Assembly: GCF_021245735.1 (NCBI RefSeq)
Contig: NZ_JAJISB010000040.1
Span: 1-64,000, forward strand
From: Brevibacillus daliensis
Lineage (GTDB): Bacteria; Bacillota; Bacilli; Brevibacillales; Brevibacillaceae
Length of the DNA: 64,000 nucleotides
Direction: 5' to 3'
The notes under the pieces were generated by a model that had not been told where the DNA came from, did no database searches, and saw only the letters and a program-made list of their open reading frames with translations. Shown one piece after another: positions 1 through 8,641 of the stretch; within the stretch, counting starts at the first letter, position 1, and the number at the start of each line of letters is the position of its first letter. Position numbers and translations under genes: made by a program.

Positions 1-893
1 CATTGACAGAAACACACAGCATTCTGCAACGTATGCGTGAATTAGCAGTACAAGCGTCTTCTGACACTAACGAAGGTGTAGACCGTCAAAAACTTCAAGC
101 TGAAGTTGATGAATTGTCTAAAGAGATTAAACGTATTTCTACAGACACTGAGTTCAATAACCAAAAAGTATTGGATGGCTCTTTCAAAGATAAGGTTTTC
201 CACATTGGTGCAAACCAAGGTCAAAACATTCAACTTACCGTTAACGACATGAGCAATGCTTCACTTGGCGTAGACGGAGTTAAAGGTGAACAAACAGTGG
301 GTGATTATGTTATATCTCACAAGTCATCATCGGATTTCGATTTCGAGGTTAAACTTACAGGTGGAACTACGGCAATTGATAAAACAACGGTAGAAATTGA
401 TCCAACTTCTGGTAAAGTTACCGTTACTCTTGCTCAAGATGATAAAGGAGTAGCTACAGCAACTAAAGATGATGTTATTAAAGCACTTAAAGATGCAGGC
501 TTAAATGTAAAACTTGCTGATACAGTTGATGGTACCGCTAAAGCAGTAGCAGTGGCTAATGATACAGTAACAGCAGGAACTACTGAAGCAGGTGTTGACA
601 TCTCTACTCAAAAATCAGCTGACAAAGCAATCACAACAATCAACAACGCACTTAACAAAGTATCAGAAGAACGCTCTAAACTAGGTGCAAATCAAAACCG
701 TCTAGAGCACACTATCAACAACTTGGGAGCAACTGCTGAGAACCTGACTGCAGCTGAATCTCGTATCCGTGACGTTGATATGGCGAAAGAAATGATGGAG
801 TTCACGAAGAACAACATCCTTACTCAAGCTGCTCAAGCTATGCTTGCACAAGCTAACCAACAACCACAAGGCGTACTTCAATTACTTCGTTAA
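1..893 (+). CDS. hag: Flagellin, copy 1 (5' end outside window)
   Basis: Structural subunit of the flagellar filament, exported by the flagellar type III system. The reading frame is already open at base 1 (bases 1-2 end a codon), so the N-terminus lies upstream; a TTG at 3 is an internal Leu codon, not a start. What remains is the end of the conserved N-terminal domain ([11 protein letters not shown]), a variable middle of roughly 100 residues, and the conserved C-terminal helix ending in QGVLQLLR. Both conserved ends nearly match three more flagellin genes downstream, while the middle differs. A hairpin terminator follows, so each copy appears to be its own transcription unit. Confidence 0.95.
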   Translation, partial: LTETHSILQRMRELAVQASSDTNEGVDRQKLQAEVDELSKEIKRISTDTEFNNQKVLDGSFKDKVFHIGANQGQNIQLTVNDMSNASLGVDGVKGEQTVGDYVISHKSSSDFDFEVKLTGGTTAIDKTTVEIDPTSGKVTVTLAQDDKGVATATKDDVIKALKDAGLNVKLADTVDGTAKAVAVANDTVTAGTTEAGVDISTQKSADKAITTINNALNKVSEERSKLGANQNRLEHTINNLGATAENLTAAESRIRDVDMAKEMMEFTKNNILTQAAQAMLAQANQQPQGVLQLLR

Positions 894-913
894 TTTAACT
901 TTAGTAATAAAGG

Positions 914-946
914 GAAAAGACCTAGCTAATCAGTTAGGTCTTTTCT
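914..946 (+). terminator. Rho-independent terminator of flagellin copy 1
   Basis: Inverted repeat AAAAGACCTA...TAGGTCTTTT with a short loop that ends in a T run, 20 bases after the flagellin stop codon. Confidence 0.8.
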
Positions 947-993
947 GACTTCCAGCCAATACATACAGATGAATAGGATACCTTTAGTGATTT

Positions 994-1434
994 TTACAAG
1001 TGCTTTATATAGAAGGAAACATCCTCACATTTAATTTTTTGTTTATAGCCAAAAACATCCTCAGTAATGTGAGAAGAGTCATTTATTCCGTTTCCATACA
1101 GTGGATTAAAGGTCATTTCGGCTTGTTTGTAGGTGATGATGTCGCTATAAAACAAATTGTTTCCTGTTAATTTGTATTCTTTATCTTTTGTTTTATAAGT
1201 CATATCCACTAAGCCAAATGGGGTAAAAAACCTACCGCCATGTGTTTCATGATAAAGTTTGTACCCATACCAACTTATTCAAAACGAATAACTGAACGTT
1301 TATCTATAGAGTAAAAACTATTTTCTTGAGCAGTTTTAAAGTCAAACTCAGAAAGGTAGTTTCCATTTGCATTCTGCTAACCAAATGAAGTCCCTTTGTG
1401 GAACAGAGGATTATAAAGGTAAAGTAGATATCAT
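994..1434 (-). pseudogene. Degraded reverse-strand gene, unknown family
   Basis: Between flagellin copies 1 and 2 the reverse strand carries protein-like stretches in shifting frames. The last 71 codons are open to a TAA at 994 and extend upstream without a break through YHETHGGRFFTPFG to a stop near 1280. In another frame just upstream a run ending RSVIRFE continues back through NYLSEFDF to an in-frame TAG near 1380. Beyond it, motifs such as YNPLFHKGTSFG resemble FNPLYGNG of the last part. An AGGAGGT-like site before an ATG at 1434 could be the old start. I read this as one gene broken by a nonsense codon and at least two frameshifts. I do not recognise the family; chance open frames are the alternative. 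Confidence 0.45.
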
Positions 1435-1457
1435 TGTATTGACCTCCAATATGAATT

Positions 1458-1492
1458 AGCTCCCATTCAAAATTTGAAATGAGAGCTTTTTT
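1458..1492 (+). terminator. Terminator-like hairpin upstream of flagellin copy 2
   Basis: AGCTCCCATTCAAA pairs imperfectly with TTTGAAATGAGAGCT (one mismatch, one bulge) and six Ts follow on the plus strand. No intact plus-strand gene ends just before it, so it may belong to a lost gene or shield the flagellin promoter from read-through. Confidence 0.5.
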
Positions 1493-1532
1493 AGTTGATG
1501 AATAATGCAAATAATATTTACAATAAGCATAA

Positions 1533-1557
1533 TAAATTTTTTAGATATTCCGATATT
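1533..1557 (+). promoter_or_regulatory. SigD-type promoter of flagellin copy 2
   Basis: TAAA, 13 bases, then CCGATATT. This fits the Bacillus SigD consensus (TAAA, about 15 bases, GCCGATAT) used for flagellin and other late motility genes, and lies 120 bases before the start codon. Confidence 0.7.
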
Positions 1558-1629
1558 AATAATAGTCAACCTAAATTTAGATTTGGTGGAAACATCAAGT
1601 TGTACTCGTTTAGTGTTGAAATATATAAG

Positions 1630-1670
1630 TTTGAGCATAGGATGGCTCAAATTTAAAAAACATGGAGGTA
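1630..1670 (+). promoter_or_regulatory. Flagellin leader hairpin and Shine-Dalgarno, CsrA-type site
   Basis: TTTGAGC (1630-1636) pairs with GCTCAAA (1645-1651), leaving the loop ATAGGATG with an exposed GGA. A second GGA lies in the ribosome site GGAGGT at 1665-1670. In B. subtilis hag, CsrA binds such a pair of GGA sites, one in a hairpin loop and one over the ribosome site, and is released by FliW. The same layout occurs in front of copies 3 and 4, which supports selection. CsrA and FliW genes are not in the window. Confidence 0.5.
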
Positions 1671-1676
1671 TTCAAC

Positions 1677-2834
1677 ATGAGAATCAATCACAATATCGCA
1701 GCTCTTAACACACATCGTCAATTGGGAGTAAACACAGGTGCATCTTCTAAAAACCTGGAGAAACTATCTTCCGGTTACAAAATCAACCGTGCAGGTGATG
1801 ATGCAGCAGGTCTAGCTATCTCTGAGAAAATGCGTGGACAAATCCGCGGTTTGGAAATGGCTACTAAAAATGCTCAAGATGGTATCTCTTTGATTCAAAC
1901 AGCAGAAGGCGCATTGACTGAAACTCACAGTATCCTACAACGTATGCGTGAACTAGCAGTACAAGCGTCTTCTGACACTAACGAAGGTGTAGACCGTCAA
2001 AAGCTTCAAGCGGAAGTTGATGAATTGTCTAAAGAAATCAAACGTATTTCTACAGACACTGAGTTCAATAACCAAAAAGTATTGAATGGTGATTATTCAG
2101 ATAAGACGTTCCACATTGGTGCGAACCAAGGACAGAATATCAAGTTGACCATTAACGATATGAGCAACACAGAACTTGGTGTAAACGGACTTAAGAACGA
2201 TACAACACATGGTGATCTTGGTATTATAGTTACGAATCGCGATGCTGATAAAGACATTGAAATTGAAGTCTCTGCTAAAGTAACCGGTGCGGCTGTTGCG
2301 GAAACCACTGCTTCCATTGATAAAGATGGAAAAATCACACTAACTCTAGCACAAGATAATACTGGTGCTATTACAGCTACTAAAGCTGATGTATTAGATG
2401 CATTAAAGAAAATTGGATTAGAAGTTGAGAGTGATGGTACTTCCGATGCAATTGCAACAGGTGCTTATGGAAAAACGTATACAGCAACCAAAGCTGACCC
2501 AACTGATGAAACTCAATTCGATGATACAAAAGGTGTAAACATCTCTACTCAAGCAGCAGCTGACAAAGCTATCACAACAATCAACAATGCCCTAAACAAA
2601 GTATCTGAAGAACGCTCTAAACTAGGTGCAAACCAAAACCGTCTAGAGCACACCATCAACAACTTGGGAGCAACTGCTGAGAACCTAACTGCAGCTGAAT
2701 CTCGTATCCGTGACGTTGATATGGCAAAAGAAATGATGGAGTTCACGAAAAACAACATCCTTACTCAAGCTGCTCAAGCAATGCTTGCTCAAGCTAACCA
2801 ACAACCACAAGGCGTACTTCAATTACTTCGTTAA
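1677..2834 (+). CDS. hag: Flagellin, copy 2
   Basis: Filament subunit of 385 residues, with the full flagellin layout: N-terminal D0/D1 helix beginning [15 protein letters not shown], the [20 protein letters not shown] region, a variable domain from about residue 165 to 290, and the C-terminal helix with [14 protein letters not shown] and a final LLR. I place the start at the ATG at 1677, 6 bases after GGAGGT; an in-frame ATG at 1662 overlaps the ribosome site itself. The gene has its own SigD-type promoter and terminator. The ends are almost base-for-base those of the neighbouring copies, suggesting recent duplication or gene conversion. Confidence 0.96.
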   Translation: MRINHNIAALNTHRQLGVNTGASSKNLEKLSSGYKINRAGDDAAGLAISEKMRGQIRGLEMATKNAQDGISLIQTAEGALTETHSILQRMRELAVQASSDTNEGVDRQKLQAEVDELSKEIKRISTDTEFNNQKVLNGDYSDKTFHIGANQGQNIKLTINDMSNTELGVNGLKNDTTHGDLGIIVTNRDADKDIEIEVSAKVTGAAVAETTASIDKDGKITLTLAQDNTGAITATKADVLDALKKIGLEVESDGTSDAIATGAYGKTYTATKADPTDETQFDDTKGVNISTQAAADKAITTINNALNKVSEERSKLGANQNRLEHTINNLGATAENLTAAESRIRDVDMAKEMMEFTKNNILTQAAQAMLAQANQQPQGVLQLLR

Positions 2835-2855
2835 TTGGATATATACTAAACAATC

Positions 2856-2888
2856 AGAAGACCTGGTTTATGCTAGGTCTTCTTTTTA
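2856..2888 (+). terminator. Terminator of flagellin copy 2
   Basis: AGAAGACCT pairs with AGGTCTTCT across a 10-base loop, followed by five Ts. Confidence 0.85.
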
Positions 2889-2906
2889 TATATTTAAAAA
2901 TAATAT

Positions 2907-2933
2907 TAAAAAAATTTATGTACCTGCCGATAG
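2907..2933 (+). promoter_or_regulatory. SigD-type promoter of flagellin copy 3
   Basis: TAAA at 2907, a 15-base spacer, then GCCGATAG at 2926, close to the SigD consensus. It lies 110 bases upstream of the start codon. Confidence 0.75.
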
Positions 2934-2946
2934 TATAATAGGATGA

Positions 2947-3035
2947 TCTAACATGTCTCTTACTAGAAAGCGATGTTAGACATTCAATCTACCATTTTGG
3001 ACTAAAGGATGAGCCCAAAATAAACACATGGAGGT
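2947..3035 (+). promoter_or_regulatory. Structured leader of flagellin copy 3, CsrA-type site
   Basis: Two hairpins follow the promoter. The first pairs TCTAACAT (2947) with ATGTTAGA (2973-2980). The second pairs TTTTGG (2995-3000) with CCAAAA (3015-3020) and shows AAAGGATG in its loop, a good match to the core of the CsrA recognition sequence. The ribosome site GGAGGT follows at 3030. The arrangement is repeated before copy 4. Confidence 0.5.
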
Positions 3036-3043
3036 AATTTACA

Positions 3044-4216
3044 GTGAGAATCAATCATAATATCGCAGCTCTTAACACACACCGTCAGATGGGAGTTAAT
3101 ACAGGTGCAGCATCCAAAAACCTGGAGAAACTATCTTCTGGTTACAAAATTAATCGTGCGGGAGATGATGCAGCAGGTTTAGCTATCTCTGAGAAAATGC
3201 GTGGACAAATCCGTGGTTTGGAAATGGCATCGAAAAATGCACAAGATGGTATCTCTTTGATCCAAACAGCAGAAGGTGCTTTGACTGAGACACACAGTAT
3301 TCTACAACGTATGCGTGAGTTGGCTGTACAGGCTTCTACAGACACTAATGAAGGCGTTGACCGTCAAAAGCTTCAAGCAGAAGTGGACGAGTTGTCTAAA
3401 GAGATTAAACGTATTTCTACGGACACAGAGTTCAACAACCAGAAAGTATTGGATGGCTCTTTCTCTGATAAGACTTTCCATATTGGAGCGAATCAAGGGC
3501 AAAATATTAAATTGAGTATTAATAACATGAGCAATAAAGAGCTAGGTGTAGCTGCAGTTAAAGGTACTGAGGAAACAATTGCTGAATTAGGAATTAAGGT
3601 TACTAATCATGATTTATCTAAAGATGTGAAATTTGTAACAAATCCGGCTGGAAATAATGCAGTAACTGAAACAACAGCTGTTTATAATTCTGCGGATAAT
3701 ACATTTACTATTACATTAAAACAGGATGCAGGTACTCCTGGTACTATTACGGCAACTAAAGATGAAGTATTAGAAGCATTACAAAAAGCAATAGAAAAAG
3801 AAAAACTGGATGTAACTGTTGAAAGAGATGCATCTGCTGCTGGACCAGCGGCAGCATTTACTGGTACAAAAACAGTCGCTAAATCGGATCCAACTAATGT
3901 AGATGATGAGAAGGGTATCAACATATCGACTCAACAAAAAGCAGACGCTGCGATTACTACAATCAACAACGCATTAAACAAAGTATCCGAAGAACGCTCT
4001 AAACTAGGTGCGAACCAAAACCGTCTAGAGCACACTATCAACAACTTGGGAGCAACTGCTGAGAACCTGACTGCAGCAGAATCTCGTATCCGTGACGTAG
4101 ATATGGCGAAAGAAATGATGGATTTCACAAAGAACAACATCCTTACTCAAGCTGCTCAAGCAATGTTGGCACAAGCGAACCAACAACCACAAGGCGTACT
4201 TCAATTACTTCGTTAA
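3044..4216 (+). CDS. hag: Flagellin, copy 3
   Basis: Filament subunit of 390 residues, with conserved N- and C-terminal helices as in copy 2 and a variable middle rich in Thr, Ala and Lys. The start is GTG at 3044, 8 bases after GGAGGT; the other complete copies use ATG. GTG may lower initiation. The C-terminal helix has MMDFTKNN where copies 1 and 2 have MMEFTKNN. The gene has its own SigD-type promoter, leader hairpins and terminator. Confidence 0.96.
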   Translation: MRINHNIAALNTHRQMGVNTGAASKNLEKLSSGYKINRAGDDAAGLAISEKMRGQIRGLEMASKNAQDGISLIQTAEGALTETHSILQRMRELAVQASTDTNEGVDRQKLQAEVDELSKEIKRISTDTEFNNQKVLDGSFSDKTFHIGANQGQNIKLSINNMSNKELGVAAVKGTEETIAELGIKVTNHDLSKDVKFVTNPAGNNAVTETTAVYNSADNTFTITLKQDAGTPGTITATKDEVLEALQKAIEKEKLDVTVERDASAAGPAAAFTGTKTVAKSDPTNVDDEKGINISTQQKADAAITTINNALNKVSEERSKLGANQNRLEHTINNLGATAENLTAAESRIRDVDMAKEMMDFTKNNILTQAAQAMLAQANQQPQGVLQLLR

Positions 4217-4240
4217 TTAATATACTTGTAGCCCATGAAG

Positions 4241-4268
4241 GACCCGGCATATGCTGGGTCTTTTTTTT
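4241..4268 (+). terminator. Terminator of flagellin copy 3
   Basis: GACCCGGCAT pairs with ATGCTGGGTC with almost no loop, followed by eight Ts. Confidence 0.9.
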
Positions 4269-4290
4269 ATAAGTAACTAAAAAAAAATAG

Positions 4291-4318
4291 TAAAAAAATT
4301 TTGAGTTGTTTCCGATAG
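4291..4318 (+). promoter_or_regulatory. SigD-type promoter of flagellin copy 4
   Basis: TAAA at 4291, a 16-base spacer, then TCCGATAG at 4311. The layout matches the promoter before copy 3. Confidence 0.7.
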
Positions 4319-4332
4319 TAATAATAGGGTGA

Positions 4333-4419
4333 TCTAACATGTACTCTTCTAGTATTAATGCTAGACATTCAATCTACATTTTGGGCTAAAGGATGAGCCC
4401 AGAATAAACACATGGAGGT
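4333..4419 (+). promoter_or_regulatory. Structured leader of flagellin copy 4, CsrA-type site
   Basis: TCTAACAT (4333) pairs with ATGCTAGA (4358-4365), a T to C change in the arm relative to copy 3 that leaves a mismatch or wobble. TGGGCT (4382-4387) pairs with AGCCCA (4396-4401) and holds AAAGGATG in the loop. GGAGGT at 4414-4419 is the ribosome site. Loop and stem are conserved although flanking bases differ. Confidence 0.5.
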
Positions 4420-4426
4420 ATTTGCA

Positions 4427-5623
4427 ATGAGAATCAACCACAATATCGCAGCTCTTAACACTCATCGTCAATTGGGAGTAAACACAGGTGCATCTTCTAA
4501 AAACCTGGAGAAACTATCTTCTGGTTACAAAATCAACCGTGCAGGTGATGATGCAGCAGGTCTAGCTATTTCTGAGAAAATGCGTGGACAAATTCGCGGT
4601 TTGGAAATGGCTTCTAAGAATGCTCAAGATGGTATCTCTTTGATCCAAACAGCTGAGGGTGCATTGACAGAAACACACAGCATTCTGCAACGTATGCGTG
4701 AACTAGCAGTACAAGCTTCTTCTGACACTAACGAAGGTGTAGACCGTCAAAAGCTTCAAGCGGAAGTTGATGAATTGTCTAAAGAAATCAAACGTATTTC
4801 TACAGATACTGAGTTCAATAACCAAAAAGTATTGAATGGTGATTTTACAGATAAGACGTTCCACATTGGTGCGAACCAAGGGCAGAATATCAAGTTGACT
4901 GTTAATGATATGAGTAACACAAAACTTGGAGTAGATGGCGTTAAAGCAGAGGTTACTACTGATGACGATTTTGGGGTTTCTATTTCAAATTATGAAGGTA
5001 AAGATATTAAAATGAAAACACTAGATGCTGCTGGAGCAGGAGCAGCTGCAGTAGAAAAAACAACTGCAAAAGTTAATGCTAATGGAGAAATTGAAATTAC
5101 ATTAAAACAAGCTGCTGGTACATTAAACCCCGATGGGACTCCACTTGCTGCTGGTGCTATTACAGCAACTAAAGAAGAAATCGCAGCTGCAATAAATGAA
5201 GCATTTGCGAAAGCTGGCATTGATGCGACTGCAGAAGCAACTACTGCTCCTGCTGCCGATATTAAAGCAAATACATCCTTAAAAGATGCTGCCCTATCAA
5301 ATACGAAAGATGATACTACTGGTATCCGTATTTCTACTCAAAAATCCGCAGACCAAGCTATCACAACAATCAACAACGCTCTAAACAAAGTATCCGAAGA
5401 ACGCTCTAAACTAGGTGCGAACCCAAACCGTCTAGAGCACACTATCACCAACTTGGGAGCAACTGCTGAGAACCTAAGTGCAGCTGAATCTCTTATCCGT
5501 GACGTTGTTATGGCGATAGAAATGTTGGAGTTCACGAAGAACAACATCCTTACTCAAGCTGCTCAAGCTATGCTTGCACAAGCTAACCAACAACCACAAG
5601 GCGTACTTCAATTACTTCGTTAA
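4427..5623 (+). CDS. hag: Flagellin, copy 4, with altered C-terminal helix
   Basis: Filament subunit of 398 residues, start ATG at 4427 after GGAGGT. The N-terminus is like the other copies and the middle is Ala-rich and the longest of the four. The C-terminal D0/D1 region differs from all other copies at seven positions between 5423 and 5526: Q to P, N to T, T to S, R to L, D to V, K to I and M to L. The Arg and Asp lost from [10 protein letters not shown] are among the most constant flagellin residues, so this copy may polymerise poorly or be decaying, or the sequence may hold errors. It is still open to its natural end QGVLQLLR. Confidence 0.93.
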   Translation: MRINHNIAALNTHRQLGVNTGASSKNLEKLSSGYKINRAGDDAAGLAISEKMRGQIRGLEMASKNAQDGISLIQTAEGALTETHSILQRMRELAVQASSDTNEGVDRQKLQAEVDELSKEIKRISTDTEFNNQKVLNGDFTDKTFHIGANQGQNIKLTVNDMSNTKLGVDGVKAEVTTDDDFGVSISNYEGKDIKMKTLDAAGAGAAAVEKTTAKVNANGEIEITLKQAAGTLNPDGTPLAAGAITATKEEIAAAINEAFAKAGIDATAEATTAPAADIKANTSLKDAALSNTKDDTTGIRISTQKSADQAITTINNALNKVSEERSKLGANPNRLEHTITNLGATAENLSAAESLIRDVVMAIEMLEFTKNNILTQAAQAMLAQANQQPQGVLQLLR

Positions 5624-5642
5624 TCGAACTCGTTACACATGG

Positions 5643-5676
5643 AAAGGACTCTGATATTCAGTCAGAGTCCTTTTTT
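5643..5676 (+). terminator. Terminator of flagellin copy 4
   Basis: GGACTCTGA pairs with TCAGAGTCC across a seven-base loop, followed by six Ts. Confidence 0.9.
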
Positions 5677-5848
5677 CCTATATTAAAGTGTATCAACTCC
5701 ATAGATTCATAGAGATTCTTCCTGATAAGCATAAAAAGCATACTCTATTGAAGTATTACCATTTTCGAATGTATTGAGGTAAAAGTTTTATGTGTACATA
5801 ATCAATTAATCCATTCCCCATACAAGCATTACTACAAATACCTCTCAA

Positions 5849-5873
5849 TTAATCCTTTCAATTATCCGATAAT
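5849..5873 (+). promoter_or_regulatory. SigD-type promoter of the flaG-fliD-fliS-fliT operon
   Basis: TTAA, a 13-base spacer, then CCGATAAT, 35 bases before the flaG start. The -10 part is a strong match; the -35 part is weaker. I see no other feature in 5677-5848. Confidence 0.6.
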
Positions 5874-5907
5874 AACTATAGAAACAGTAAGTTCGGAGGG
5901 AATATCT

Positions 5908-6270
5908 ATGGAAATTGGAAGTAATTCAACTGCACCAAACCATGCAACTATTGATAGCACCAAGACTCCGCCATCCACTCCTATAAAGAACGAGCAAAAA
6001 CAACAACAGAAACCAAAGCAGGAAGATAGCACTCTATCTGTCAACAAAAAGGCAGAATTGGACAATGAAATAGCTGCCCTTAATAAATTCATGGAAATTA
6101 AATCAACCCACCTAAAATTCAAATTACATGACAAATTAGGTGAGTACTATGTCCAAGTCGTCGATGATAAAACAAACGATGTTGTCCGAGAAATTCCTTC
6201 GAAAGATATGATGGATACCGTCGCTCAACTGTATACGCTTATTGGAATTTTGGTAGATAAAAAAATCTAA
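5908..6270 (+). CDS. flaG: FlaG-family flagellar protein
   Basis: Protein of 120 residues. The N-terminal third is low-complexity (Thr, Pro, Lys, Gln). The C-terminal part has the FlaG signature, with VVDDKTNDVVREIPSKDMMD near residues 84-103. FlaG proteins lie next to flagellin and fliD and influence filament length; the exact role is unclear. Start ATG at 5908 follows GGAGGG by 7 bases. First gene of a four-gene operon: fliD starts 14 bases downstream. Confidence 0.9.
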   Translation: MEIGSNSTAPNHATIDSTKTPPSTPIKNEQKQQQKPKQEDSTLSVNKKAELDNEIAALNKFMEIKSTHLKFKLHDKLGEYYVQVVDDKTNDVVREIPSKDMMDTVAQLYTLIGILVDKKI

Positions 6271-6284
6271 AGGAGGAAACATAA

Positions 6285-7790
6285 ATGATTAGTCCAATTC
6301 GTTTTGGTGGTCTTGCTTCAGGTATGGAAACTGATAAGATTATTTCTGATTTAATGAAGGCTGAACGAGAGCCTCTTAATAAGCTGCTACGCAAAAAACA
6401 AACACAAGAGTGGCGTCGAGAGAGTTATCGTGAGCAGAATGTGGCTTTGTTAGAATTTCGAAACAAAGTAAGCGATCTGAATTTATATGGTACGTTTAAA
6501 AAGCAAATCGCTAAATCTAGCAGTGATAGTGTTGGTGTTACGATTGCCGGGAAGCCAAGTTTAACCTCTTACACGATTTCAAGTGTTGACCTAGGGAAGG
6601 TTGGATATGGTTCTGCTGTTAAATTCAGTACAGATGTTCCTGACGACAAAACTAAGATTGATGAAGATTTTTCATTCGATATTACATATAGCGAAGCTGG
6701 GACCGAGAAAACGGCTAAAATTGATGTAACTGCGGGCAATACCATTCAGGATGTACTTAAGCAAATCACAGATAAAACAGGTATCAAAGCAAGTTATTCT
6801 GCAACTGATAAATCAATTGTTCTAACTTCAAAAGAAATACCAGGAAAAATTGAGATTAGTGGGGCAAAAGACGATAATAAGCTTGGCATTGAAAATGGGG
6901 TAGTTTCTGCAACCGAAAATGAGTTTTCAACAGGAGCTATGGGGCAGGAAAAAGTAAACGGAACAGCAGTAATTAACGGGGTTCCCTACGCTCTAAAAGG
7001 CAATACCTTAGAGCATGACGGACTTAAATTCGAGTTCAAAGCAAATTCATCCAGCCCCGTCTTCATCAACATGAAAACCGACACAGAAGCAGTCTATGAC
7101 AAACTAAAAGACTTCGTTGACTCATACAACAAACTTATTGATACGTTGAATACGAAACTAACTGAAAAAGTACAACGTAGTTACCAACCTCTATTAGAAG
7201 AAGAAAAAGAAGGTATGAGCGAAAAGCAAATCGAACTCTGGGAATCGAAAGCGAAGAGCGGTTTGTTACGCCAAGACCCAATCTTAAGTGGTTTTCTATC
7301 AGAAATGCGTCTTGGATTAACTACTCCATTGAAGGGTGCAAGTAAGGAATTCGATAACCTATCTGATATTGGTATTGGACCAAAGAAATCTACAGGTGCA
7401 GGTAGTTTATATGATTACAGAGAAAACGGTAAGCTCTACATTGATGAAGAAAAATTAAAAGCTGCCATAGAAAAAAATCCGGATGAAGTAATGAAAATGT
7501 TTGCGGGTAATTCTGGTGACGATGGAACTCCTAAATCAGAGGGGATAGCTGAGCGTTTATTAGTGCCTATCAAATCTGCTATGGAAAAAGTAAGACAAAA
7601 AGCTGGTAGCGCTGATATTGCAGTAGATAATAGTGTTCTCTCAAAAGATCTAAAAGACATTAATGATAACATCAAAATATGGGAGCGCAGAATCAAGGAC
7701 AAAGAGGATGCGTATTGGAGAAAGTTCACTGCAATGGAACAAGCTATTAGTAAATTAAATAGTCAAAGTTCAATCTTTACTCAACAATAG
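6285..7790 (+). CDS. fliD: Flagellar filament cap protein FliD
   Basis: Protein of 501 residues that forms the cap on the growing filament and helps flagellin subunits fold into place. The N-terminus has the FliD pattern RFGGLASGMETDKIISDLM, and the C-terminal 100 residues are predicted coiled coil (KDLKDINDNIKIWERRIKDK). Length is normal for Bacillales FliD. Start ATG at 6285 follows AAAGGAGGAA by 7 bases. It sits between flaG and the chaperone genes fliS and fliT, the usual late operon. Confidence 0.95.
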   Translation: MISPIRFGGLASGMETDKIISDLMKAEREPLNKLLRKKQTQEWRRESYREQNVALLEFRNKVSDLNLYGTFKKQIAKSSSDSVGVTIAGKPSLTSYTISSVDLGKVGYGSAVKFSTDVPDDKTKIDEDFSFDITYSEAGTEKTAKIDVTAGNTIQDVLKQITDKTGIKASYSATDKSIVLTSKEIPGKIEISGAKDDNKLGIENGVVSATENEFSTGAMGQEKVNGTAVINGVPYALKGNTLEHDGLKFEFKANSSSPVFINMKTDTEAVYDKLKDFVDSYNKLIDTLNTKLTEKVQRSYQPLLEEEKEGMSEKQIELWESKAKSGLLRQDPILSGFLSEMRLGLTTPLKGASKEFDNLSDIGIGPKKSTGAGSLYDYRENGKLYIDEEKLKAAIEKNPDEVMKMFAGNSGDDGTPKSEGIAERLLVPIKSAMEKVRQKAGSADIAVDNSVLSKDLKDINDNIKIWERRIKDKEDAYWRKFTAMEQAISKLNSQSSIFTQQ

Positions 7791-7831
7791 AGTAAGTAAT
7801 AGGTTATTCTTCATAAAAAGGGGGGGAGCGT

Positions 7832-8215
7832 ATGGCTAATCCAGCTCAGATTTATCAGCAGGTACAAGTAAAGACCGCAAATCCCGGTGAATTAACGCTG
7901 ATGTTATACAATGGTGGCATTCGATTTAGTAAAGAAGCTATACTTTTTATTGAGAAGAAAGAAATGGATAAGGCACATGCTTCCATTTTACGAGTACAAG
8001 AGATCATTAATGAATTAGATGCTTCTTTAGATCGAAGTATAACATTATCTGAGCAATTCATTCTCATGTACGATTACATGCGTCGTCGCACTATCGAGGC
8101 TAACATTAAAAAAGATAGTGAGATTATAAAAGAAGTAGAAGGCTATTTTGTCGAGTTCCGAGATACATGGAAAGAAGTTATGCGTCTTTCCAAACATCAA
8201 CCAGAAGGACAATGA
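7832..8215 (+). CDS. fliS: Flagellin export chaperone FliS
   Basis: Protein of 127 residues, helical, that binds the C-terminus of flagellin in the cytoplasm and stops it polymerising before export. Family motifs ANPGELTLMLYNGGIRF near the start and YDYMRRRTIEANIKKD in the second half are present. The ribosome site is a run of Gs (AAAAGGGGGGGAG) before ATG 7832. The stop codon lies one base before the next start. In B. subtilis FliS also acts with FliW and CsrA in flagellin homeostasis. Confidence 0.95.
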   Translation: MANPAQIYQQVQVKTANPGELTLMLYNGGIRFSKEAILFIEKKEMDKAHASILRVQEIINELDASLDRSITLSEQFILMYDYMRRRTIEANIKKDSEIIKEVEGYFVEFRDTWKEVMRLSKHQPEGQ

Positions 8216-8216
8216 C

Positions 8217-8582
8217 ATGAATACACCTACACTTAAAGAGTTATACGAAGCCGTCTTAAGTTGTACGGAAGAGTTACTTACTCTTGTGCAAAAAGAAGCT
8301 GATCCAGACGAATGGAACTCTCTTTTGGACAAGCGTCAGAAATTGATTGATGCCATTGTTGCCCATCCAGATAATACAGACTCGGAGACATTATCTTGGA
8401 GAACACCAGTTATCTCTGCTATCCGTGAACTCGAACAACAAGTTCTGCCCTTGATGCAACAACAGCAAAAGGGTGTGGAAGAAGAGATTCGTAACATAAA
8501 AAAATCAAAGCAAGCGACGGAGCAATATGCAGGGGCTAATGCAATTGCTGCCTACGGAGCTTTCTTCGACAAAAAAAATTAG
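8217..8582 (+). CDS. fliT: FliT-like flagellar chaperone
   Basis: Helical protein of 121 residues directly after fliS, in the place where B. subtilis has fliT, the chaperone for FliD export. Identity rests on position, length and all-helical, Gln/Glu-rich composition rather than on a sharp motif. The start at 8217 is one base after the fliS stop, with AGAAGGAC as a ribosome site inside the fliS end. A longer reading from 8148 would overlap fliS by 68 bases without a ribosome site and is less likely. Confidence 0.75.
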   Translation: MNTPTLKELYEAVLSCTEELLTLVQKEADPDEWNSLLDKRQKLIDAIVAHPDNTDSETLSWRTPVISAIRELEQQVLPLMQQQQKGVEEEIRNIKKSKQATEQYAGANAIAAYGAFFDKKN

Positions 8583-8602
8583 TGTCCAATTACGGCGAAT
8601 AT

Positions 8603-8640
8603 AGAAAAGACGATCGGGATTCCGATCGTCTTTTCTATTT
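8603..8640 (+). terminator. Terminator of the flaG-fliT operon, likely bidirectional
   Basis: Perfect 15-base inverted repeat, AGAAAAGACGATCGG with CCGATCGTCTTTTCT, loop of four. It has A-rich and T-rich ends on both strands, and the reverse-strand gene at 8642 ends two bases beyond it. Confidence 0.9.
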
Positions 8641-8641
8641 C

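Noticed and set aside
8148-8216. A longer N-terminus for the FliT-like protein
   Set aside because: It would overlap fliS by 68 bases, lacks a ribosome site and adds residues out of keeping with a short helical chaperone.
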